Positions 57,286-64,000 of a stretch of DNA of 64,000 nucleotides are shown here, in pieces. The notes below the pieces were generated by a model that saw nothing but the letters and a program-made list of their open reading frames with translations, ran no database searches and was not told the DNA's origin. The DNA comes from Rheum nobile (taxonomy: Eukaryota; Streptophyta; Magnoliopsida; Caryophyllales; Polygonaceae), in NCBI GenBank assembly GCA_027886185.1, contig WOAB01000127.1, positions 2,108,001-2,172,000 of the forward strand, given 5' to 3'. Both the position numbers and the translations under genes were made by a program. The first letter of the stretch is position 1, and each line of letters begins with the position of its first letter.

Positions 57286-57729
57286 TGTTGAAACGCAGTA
57301 TGTTAGTCAGGGAACGACAAGACTGTTCCCTGGGCAACGACAATAATATTTCAGAAAGGTAACGAGAACACATTTCATTAGAAATGAAAACTCAATCAAC
57401 CAAATAGTTGCCTTGAGAAAAACCTCTACCTCTAGGTGTTACCCTAGGAGGATTTCAAACGTATATTTGTATTATTAATTAAGTTGTACAATCTTGAAAC
57501 TCTTCTCTTCACCTAATCTCACACAGATCCGAGTCTTCTAGACTCCAAGTGTAATCAACTCCACAATAAATAGAAGGACACAAGAAACCCTAGACAAGTA
57601 CTCACAAGTTCGTACCTTGACTTTGGATCTCGATCTCTATCTTCATAATACTCTTGGTTGTTGTGCGTGTTGTACCTTTCCCTAAGGTATGCAAGAGTAT
57701 ATATACTGATAGGAAAGATAACTTACCAA
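57286..57729 (-). repeat. Sirevirus D 5' LTR, inner part
   Basis: Matches the start of 51037-51960. It continues at 59353-59459 after the Helitron, resuming exactly at TTAACCTAATA. Confidence 0.85.
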
Positions 57730-59352
57730 TCTATAATAACATAGAAAGTTGACATATTGTGACAATTAATATTTTCATGTTTTTAATTTTAGTAAAGCAA
57801 TTCACAAATAAAAATATGAATCAAATGGCATTTTACCTCTCCCATCCACATGTTTATCATTAGTGAACCCTTTACCATTAATTATATTTTTTCTATACTA
57901 TAATGTCGTTAATATAAGTTATAAATTATATATGAAACCCAATCAAACTTATATTTTAGCTATCTAATCTATCTATTAATTTAGTGGGTTGTTCAAACAT
58001 ATATTTTGAATATTTACATCAACCAATATTTACATATTATAAGCTTAAATCGTTTTCAAGCATCTATAATACATAAAAAGTTAGTTTTTTCTATACAATA
58101 AATGTACTCATTCATTATCAAGCATATTTTGTTTTTCTAAACTAAGTATTTTGGAAATAATAAATTTATTTAATATCAACCAAATTTCATAAGTCCCATA
58201 AATTAAAGATGATGAGACTAAACAAATGTAAATTTTAAAAAATTATAATTTTTTATAAACAAATTTATTATCTTTTATAAAATGATCTAATAACAAATAA
58301 ATGAAAAACTAAAAAATAATTTAAACTCATAATATTCTAAATTTATTTAATTCGATTGTTCATAATTTATTTTTAGGATTTATTTGTTTATGTAAAGGTA
58401 ATTTTTTAAAACAAGTTCTAATAATTAATAATTAGAATTCATGAGTAAGAATATACAAACAAAAACATAATAAATAAGAAATTTCAACCTATAATTAGGT
58501 GTTATTAATTTTATAAATATACATTAATCATTTTTTTACATGGAAGATATCATAATATGCACATATTTGTTGTTTTGTGACAATATCTAAAAAAATGTTA
58601 AAAACTTCTACATAATCAAATATTTCACAAAATTTTAAAAATTGCTTCACAAAATTTTAAAAATTGAGATTATATAAATAATTCCTATATATAGTAATTC
58701 TTAAAGCTACATATAGTAATTCTTAAAAATAACCCTTAATTAATACCTATAATTAAATAAAATATAGAAATTTATATTAACTTATAAATATAACGTAATT
58801 GAATATGAGATGAAATATACAATTTTTGTGATGTGATGATATACTAACTATACATAAATTTATAAAAGTACACTAATATATCAAAAAGATCAACCAATCT
58901 AATCATAAACAAAAAATTAAATTTTAATTTTAATTTTGAATAAAACATCTTAAAAGCATGGTAGAAGTTCGCTAATTATTGAAATGAAAGCAAATCTTTA
59001 AATAACACTTGCAATAACACCCAAATAGTGATTGTTTAAGCTAATTCTGTATTATAATAATTTGATATGAGATAGAATTATACAACTGTTGTTACAAAGT
59101 TGACAAAGTGATTTTGTTTCATCTTATTTTATATTAATAACATCATAATTAGTAATGTAAAATGGAATAACTCATATATATTGTTTCGTTATTTAGAAAC
59201 AGATCGTAACTTCATATAGATTTGGTTCTACAAATGTGATAAAGTACATTAATATACTAAAGTAATAACTAATCTAATTATAAATAATAATGAAATATAT
59301 TTTATTAATCATGTCATGGACCCGTGCGTAGCACAGGCACATATGTAACTAG
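57730..59352 (+). mobile_element. Non-autonomous Helitron (1,623 bp)
   Basis: Starts TCTATAATAACATAG and ends CTAG at 59349-59352. A short hairpin CCCGTGC/GCACAGG (one mismatch) lies about 12 nt before the end. It sits between A and T of a CAA|TTAACC target, which is uninterrupted in the other LTR of the same element (AGCAATTAACC, 51478-51488), so the empty site is known. No target duplication, as expected for rolling-circle insertion. Interior is AT-rich with no ORF. TC...CTRR ends plus A|T insertion define Helitrons; a partner would supply Rep/helicase. Confidence 0.92.
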
Positions 59353-59459
59353 TTAACCTAATAACTCAAAAAGTTCTATATAAGGTAACAAATAAGATCT
59401 ATACCTAATCTAAACTCAAAACCTGAAAGATAATTGTTTCCATATACAAATTACATCAA
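59353..59459 (-). repeat. Sirevirus D 5' LTR, continuation
   Basis: Resumes LTR homology after the Helitron and stops at about 59459 (AAATTACATCA), where unrelated DNA begins. Confidence 0.8.
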
Positions 59460-59586
59460 TGTTAGGATCTCACTTGGATCATAGAATAGTAAGATCCTAC
59501 TGATCCTATGAGATCATGTAAGATTTAGAGATGGATTTTGACATGAATAGATTTCAGTAATAGATCAGGATCAAACACCCTACCTT

Positions 59587-59616
59587 GGATCTTAAAATAT
59601 CAAGATTTTAAGATCC
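59587..59616. repeat. 12-bp perfect hairpin
   Basis: GGATCTTAAAAT, loop ATCAAG, then ATTTTAAGATCC. It lies in a tract with many GGATC/GATCC words (59465-59620), probably terminal-repeat material of the MULE or a small MITE. Confidence 0.75.
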
Positions 59617-59639
59617 GGGTCGAGATTAATTATAATAAC

Positions 59640-61190
59640 CATGCATACAAACAATCTTGAAAGGGTAGGTTTAGGACATGCTTGATGACACAAGGATATG
59701 CTAGGGTACAATATCGTAAGGTATGGGATTATGCAACTACCATTATGAAATGGAATCCAAGAACCTCTTCTTTTGTGAAGGTATGTACAGAGAATCCAAA
59801 GAAGCCATTGTTTCAGAGATTGTATGTGTGTTTTCATGCTTGTAACAAGGGTATCCTTCTAGGGTGTAGACCAATTATAGGACTTGATGGATGACATCTG
59901 AAAGGTGGATATACTAGTGAAGTGTTGGTTGCAGTTGGGAAAGATGGAAATGAAAACATCTTTCCAATTACCTTTGCTATTGTTGAGGCTGAGATGAATA
60001 CATGGTGTTGCTTCATAGACATTCTTATGAGAGATACTGGAGAGAGTAACCCCACTTTCATGTCAAATAGGCAAAAGGTACATTCCTTCAGTTCTAATGT
60101 TTGTTATAGTTTTCTTGTTTATGTTGTTTCTGACAAATTGAATGATGTATTTAGGGCTTGATTGAGGCATTGAATGATGTACGCCCCATGGCTGAAACAA
60201 GTGTGTGTCTGTGTGTGTGGCATATTTACAACAACTTTAAAGTTAGGTGGCCATATAAGACTTTCAAGGATGCAGTATGAGCATCAACTTAGGAAATATC
60301 AAGCTTACTTTGACTTTTCCATGGAAGAGAGATATAAAAATTAGATGAAGTTGCTCACAAATATTTTATGGATGCAAACCCTAGCTCTTGGCCTAGACAC
60401 GTCTTAAAACATACTTGTATATCTGATATACTCCTGAATAATGTTTGTGAAAGTTTCAATGTTATGACACTCCTTGCGAGAAAGATTCCTATACTATCAA
60501 TATTTGAGTGAATTAGTAGACTTCTTAGTAAGATATTTTAGGCTATGCATGAAGGCATGAGCAAGTATGAGTCATAATTTACACGAAAGGCAATAAAGAG
60601 GATAAAGGCTGCAAACCAAGAAGCTTTAAGGTCATGTACACCTTTTTTGGGCTGGAGGAGATAAGTATGAAGTGGAGCACCAAGGAAGGACATATGTTGT
60701 TGACTTAGGTGAAAGAAGTTGTGTATGGAATAAATGCAATATCATTGGAATCTCATGTTGTCATGCAATGTGTTGCATATTCAAGGGTAGGCGCCAATTA
60801 AACATCTATATGTATCCATATTATACCAAGGAGGCTTACCTGAGGGATGACAACATGATCATCAATCCAATGCATGAACAAATTTAATGGGAGAAGACTA
60901 GTCAACCACATCCACAACCTCCTACTTACATTGTATAGCCAAGAAGACCAAGTCTAGAAGAAGAGAGGTGGGAGGGAGACACAACGTAAGGCAAAAAAGA
61001 TTAGGGTTGTATGGAAAACAAGGTGCTCCAACTGTGGACAACATGGTCATTATAAGAACAAGTGTTTAAATCCCCCCCTAAAAGACATGAGCCGCCAAAG
61101 CCACACAATCCTTGAGGAAGACCAAGAAACCCAAAAATTGTGTATGTATGTTCTCAAAAAAGGAAGTACATAAGAAAGGTAATACCTAAA
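59640..61190 (+). pseudogene. MuDR-type transposase with SWIM finger and CCHC knuckle
   Basis: Reading across frames gives the mudrA family core. LYVCFHACNKGILLGCRPIIGLDG holds the first catalytic Asp, followed by a stop (TGA, near 59892), then HLKGGYTSEVLVAVGKDGNENIFPI. The C-x2-H region near 60215 (CVWHIYNN) follows, and SWPRH...LLNNVCESFNV near 60385-60460. A SWIM zinc finger CNIIGISCCHAMC lies near 60740 and a C-terminal knuckle CSNCGQHGHYKNKC near 61025. Several stops and frame changes are present. The donor AAG|GTAATA near 61180 leads into small exons. It once cut and pasted its own element in the nucleus; now dead. Confidence 0.8.
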
Positions 61191-61254
61191 CTTCTATGAA
61201 ATGTTACCCTTAATGCTTACTTAGTTATGCTAATACATTTGTTGGTTTGAATTT

Positions 61255-61545
61255 TATAAGGGCTCTCAATAGGATAATGCCCCATGTCCTTCTACAACCC
61301 TAGATATGGTAATTTTCAAGCTACCTATTTCATGATTACTGATCTCATTACAATGATATTCTACGCAATTGTATGCTAATAATTGTACACACAAATTCGT
61401 ATCACTTACTAACATCTTTGTTTAATTTTAACTTTGTAAGGGCTCTCAACAAGGAAGCAATGCCTTAAGTCCTTCAGCACAACCACACATGGGTTATTTT
61501 GAAGATGCTTATGACATGGTTTCTGATCTCATATGTTTGCTAATA
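61255..61545 (+). repeat. Direct repeat of a small exon-like block
   Basis: About 90 bp starting TAAGGGCTCTCAA at 61257 recurs at 61437 (period about 180 bp), with shared CC(A/T)...GTCCTTC, ATTTTC/ATTTTG and CTGATCTCAT words. Each copy is preceded by a pyrimidine tract and AG, so it looks like a duplicated exon with its intron in the MULE 3' part. Confidence 0.6.
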
Positions 61546-62064
61546 TGTGAACTTTTATGAAGCCTCAATATTTTCCATTGTTAAGTTAAGGTCCTCTTTT
61601 GTAGTACCACAATAGCAACTACAACATTAGAACACAAGGTTCAGTGAATCAGGTTGCCCTGCCTCATGTTTCTACTCCACCACGTGAGTTTGCTCAGGTA
61701 AATCATCATAACCAACACTGGAAAGCAGACTACTCACAATTTTTTTATGCTAAAATATTACTATTATGTGTGGGTTTCTCAACCATAATCAATCCCCAAG
61801 CTTTCATAACCAAGGATTAGGAACTTAAGGAACTGCTCATCAACCACAACCAAGAACAAGAAGCAAATTAATTCTACTTCCAAAGATCAGAAAAAAGGTG
61901 ATTACAACAAAAGGTGGTCTTGCTGCTACCGTAAAGCGTTCACTTAGAAAGAATTCAAGGAAAAAGAAGCTATGCTCAGGAGTTCACCCAAGAACCATTC
62001 CAAAGATTATGGTTCTTCACATCTTTAGTTGAAAGCTTTAATAGATCTATAGTTTTTTGGATTG
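61546..62064 (+). other. 3' part of the MULE remnant
   Basis: A possible exon rich in Asn, Gln and Ser lies near 61602-61682 (after TTTTGTAG, before GTGAGTTTG). Otherwise no gene recognised. Confidence 0.35.
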
Positions 62065-62427
62065 AAGTGATGATGCATCTCTGTAAAGTTGGACTAATGG
62101 GGATACTTTTGGTTACTTTTGGCTACTTTTTGGTACAATGAAGCACTTCTTCCATAGGCGTCCCTCTTCGGTCACCATTATACTAACCATATATACAAGT
62201 CACTTCCTTCGAGGTGCCATCTTCTCCAGATTAGTGTGTCATATCTAATATCCAGAAGATACCTATCCAACCCCTTCATTTGGTCACCATTTCGCCTTCA
62301 AGAGACACCATCATCGCCGTCTTCAATCACCATCTTCACCACCTTGCTCGGTTGTTATCCAAGGGAGATTTCGACGCCCAGACGAGCAGATTCTTGCACC
62401 ATTGGCCCACGATCCTTGACCCTATCA
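62065..62427 (+). repeat. Probable 5' LTR (3' part) of a plus-strand retrotransposon
   Basis: Ends in CA just before a primer-binding site. C/T-rich at its right end (R/U5-like). The left boundary is a guess, placed where the MULE-like exons end; only one LTR is in the window. Confidence 0.45.
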
Positions 62428-62429
62428 TG

Positions 62430-62441
62430 TGGTATCAGAGC
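62430..62441 (+). other. Primer-binding site, plus-strand LTR element
   Basis: TGGTATCAGAGC, initiator tRNA-Met type, two bases after the LTR end (ATCA). Confidence 0.8.
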
Positions 62442-63417
62442 TACGTAAGAATTTGCTCTAAATCCCTCTTTTAAATTCCAAGAATCGTCGCTTACTTGCT
62501 CTAGTTTCCGTGCCTTACGAAGTGTTGTCTTGCACTAGAGTCCGTAGGGTTTGTGTGTTGTTTTCTTTGCTTTCTTGCGTCTTGCATCTGGTTGGGAGTG
62601 TGTGTGTGCTTGCAATTGAGTCAGTTGTCCCTAGGATTAGTGGTTTGGCAGCCGTCTAAAATAGGGAAAATTGTTGCTTGATTGTGTTTTCAAAACCGCA
62701 CCAGAGGTTGCCTTATTCCGGCCATCTCACCTTTGTTAGACGTCTCATATAGCTAGGGTGTGAGTCTTTTTGCTTTCTTCTTTTGCACTTAATCAACCTG
62801 AAGTTTACTACTTGAGTTGTGTTACAATCCAAGACTTTGGTGCGTAGGAACATTCCTTGAGTATCTAAGACGTGTTAATCAAAGTGTACCCTCAATTTTC
62901 TTGCTCTATAGTTGCATAAACTCGTTGTAATTCAGTGAGTAGTTCAAAAAAAAAGAGGAAGAGATCTCGGTTTGAATCCGACCTTCCCACGCAAAAAAAA
63001 AATCCTGAAAAAGTGGATGCAACCGAAAGACCCGACAAGAAAGAAAAGGGAAAGCCATTGAAAGATTGGTGCATCAATAGGATTAAGTTCATATCTTGCA
63101 ACTCTTCTCATCTTGTCTTGTATCTTATCCACGTTCTTGTAAAGATATCTTAAAAGAAACAAGTACTTGCTCCATTGTGTTGAGTTGTGATTTGACTTAA
63201 GGAACTAAATCAAGGTTGTGGTGCCCTTTATCTTGTCTTTTAAGAGTCACCTTTTGCATATAGGGAGCTTTTACCCTAGCCTTGTTAGCGAGCTTGTGGG
63301 GCTAAGGTTCTTGAGATTTGAATCAGGAATTTTTGGCTTGCTTACTAGCTTTAGGGACCATCGATTGCTCTTGCTTTCGTGGGCTGTTGTGTGTGAAACT
63401 TCTCATGTAGGTTAGCC
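62442..63417 (+). other. Untranslated leader of the retrotransposon
   Basis: About 980 bp between primer-binding site and gag start, T-rich, with many short ORFs but no domain. Long leaders are usual for gypsy-type elements. Confidence 0.45.
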
Positions 63418-64000
63418 ATGGTTAACAACAAGGACAAGAGTGTAGTGGAACCATCCAAGGGAGGAGAAGCCTCCGCCTTGGAGACAATCCTCCTGGCCAT
63501 ACAAGCCAACAAGTTGGAAGCCGAGGAGCGTCAGCGCGAGACCGAGGAGCGTCAGCGCATGGTCGAGGAGCGTCATCGTGAGTCCGAGGATCAAATCCTC
63601 CACACAATGTGTGAGGAGATGAGGGCCATGAAGGCCGAGATGATGCAATCCCCTAGCTTGGTGACTAATCAAGCCCTCAGCCTTGGACCGGGCTTACCTC
63701 CTACCATTCCTTTCACCTCATCCACCGGAGGCGTCATAGGTGCCTTCATTCAAGAGATGGCAAGTGTATCCTTGCGTGAGGGTTCGTCTTCCTTTCCGCC
63801 TTTAAGGGTCACCACAAGGGAGGAACATGGTTCAAGTTCTAACTTTTCCTTTCCTTATGTTAATCCTAGTTCTTCTAGTATGCCTCTTTTGCATACTAAC
63901 CTTGCAGATTCGGGAGCTAGAGATGCCGCAACGGGTCCGATGCAAGAGTTCCCTAGGAGCCAAGAACCCCTTATGCAGCCTAGAAGATTTATGGGAGGAA
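63418..64000 (+). CDS. Retrotransposon gag, N-terminal part, open to window end
   Basis: ATG at 63418-63420 (MVNNKDKSVVEPSKGGEAS) opens a frame without a stop to the end of the window (194 codons). The N-terminus has an amphipathic helical stretch with repeated ERQRETEER/ERQRMVEER/ERHRESED units, likely a coiled coil. A Pro/Ser-rich linker follows. A gene starting after a primer-binding site and long leader with this kind of N-terminus is most likely a Ty3/gypsy gag. The capsid and zinc-knuckle parts would lie beyond the window, so the family is inferred. Confidence 0.6.
   Translation, partial: MVNNKDKSVVEPSKGGEASALETILLAIQANKLEAEERQRETEERQRMVEERHRESEDQILHTMCEEMRAMKAEMMQSPSLVTNQALSLGPGLPPTIPFTSSTGGVIGAFIQEMASVSLREGSSSFPPLRVTTREEHGSSSNFSFPYVNPSSSSMPLLHTNLADSGARDAATGPMQEFPRSQEPLMQPRRFMGG

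Larger units (their letters stand above)
51037..59459 (-). mobile_element. Sirevirus D: protease and integrase lost, 5' LTR split by a Helitron
   Basis: A minus-strand copia element. The 3' LTR (51037-51960) is whole. The 5' LTR is 57286-57729 plus 59353-59459, interrupted by a Helitron and missing its outer 380 bp or so, where the MULE-like region begins. Internally: third ORF (52459-53957), reverse transcriptase and RNase H (54862-56110), gag (56165-57226). Protease, integrase and the gag end are deleted at about 56100-56165. LTR differences are frequent (roughly one in ten in the first 100 bp), so it is older than B. Confidence 0.85.
59460..62060 (+). mobile_element. MuDR-type MULE remnant
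   Basis: Begins where the Sirevirus D LTR is cut off. The left part has repeated GGATC words and a perfect hairpin; a MuDR-type transposase pseudogene and small 3' exons follow. I could not match terminal inverted repeats, so both boundaries are approximate. Confidence 0.5.

Noticed and set aside
1..64000. CRISPR arrays, operons, bacterial promoters, rRNA
   Set aside because: The window is plant nuclear DNA; none of the tandem repeats has spacer structure, and no rRNA sequence was recognised.

Overview
This is nuclear DNA from a flowering plant, almost certainly a eudicot, though I cannot name the species. It is AT-rich and packed with nested transposable elements: Ty1/copia Sirevirus-like and Ty3/gypsy LTR elements, plant L1-type LINEs, Mutator-like elements (MULEs), CACTA ends, a Helitron, and hAT and Stowaway MITEs. 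I found no intact single-copy host protein gene. The only non-transposon candidates are two tRNA-like genes at the left edge.

Layout. 0.9-1.7 kb: two tRNA-like Pol III genes in inverted orientation. 3.1-9.2 kb: CACTA-type ends, a solo LTR with a perfect 5-bp target duplication and 40-bp U3 repeats, and remnants of minus-strand gypsy LTRs. 9.2-20.5 kb: a large MULE carrying two genes that point inward from its ends, a FAR1/MULE transposase (plus) and a ULP1-protease-type gene lacking its catalytic part (minus). A 5.26-kb LINE flanked by a 15-bp target duplication sits inside the second gene. 21.6-22.7 kb: a CACTA end beside a 54-bp minisatellite with alternating unit types. 22.9-31.8 kb: Sirevirus A (minus) with 867/866-bp LTRs, gag, pol and a third ORF before the 3' LTR. 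32.0-33.4 kb: a Stowaway MITE and a hAT MITE, both with exact target duplications. 34.8-43.0 kb: LINE debris, a SINE candidate, a tandem repeat and a degraded full-length LINE of a second type that carries a C-terminal RNase H.

43.2-49.1 kb: Sirevirus B (minus), with near-identical LTRs, a nearly intact gag and no pol at all. 49.1-51.0 kb: 3' half of a plus-strand Sirevirus (C). 51.0-59.5 kb: Sirevirus D (minus), which lost protease and integrase; its 5' LTR is split by a 1.6-kb Helitron and then truncated. 59.5-62.1 kb: a decayed MuDR-type MULE. 62.1-64.0 kb: start of a plus-strand LTR element whose gag ORF runs off the window.

The most interesting signals: (1) in Sireviruses A and D the env-like third ORF has its own plant-like TATA box at almost identical spacing, and a conserved TATAAGCC-type box lies about 455 bp further upstream, also present in B; this suggests an internal promoter. 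(2) The MULE reproduces the MuDR layout of two convergent genes, with a ULP-like gene as the second gene, and its non-coding DNA holds about thirty TTGAACAA-type motifs nearly all on one strand. (3) The paired tRNA-like genes have near-perfect palindromic anticodon arms. (4) The gag-only Sirevirus looks recently mobilised.
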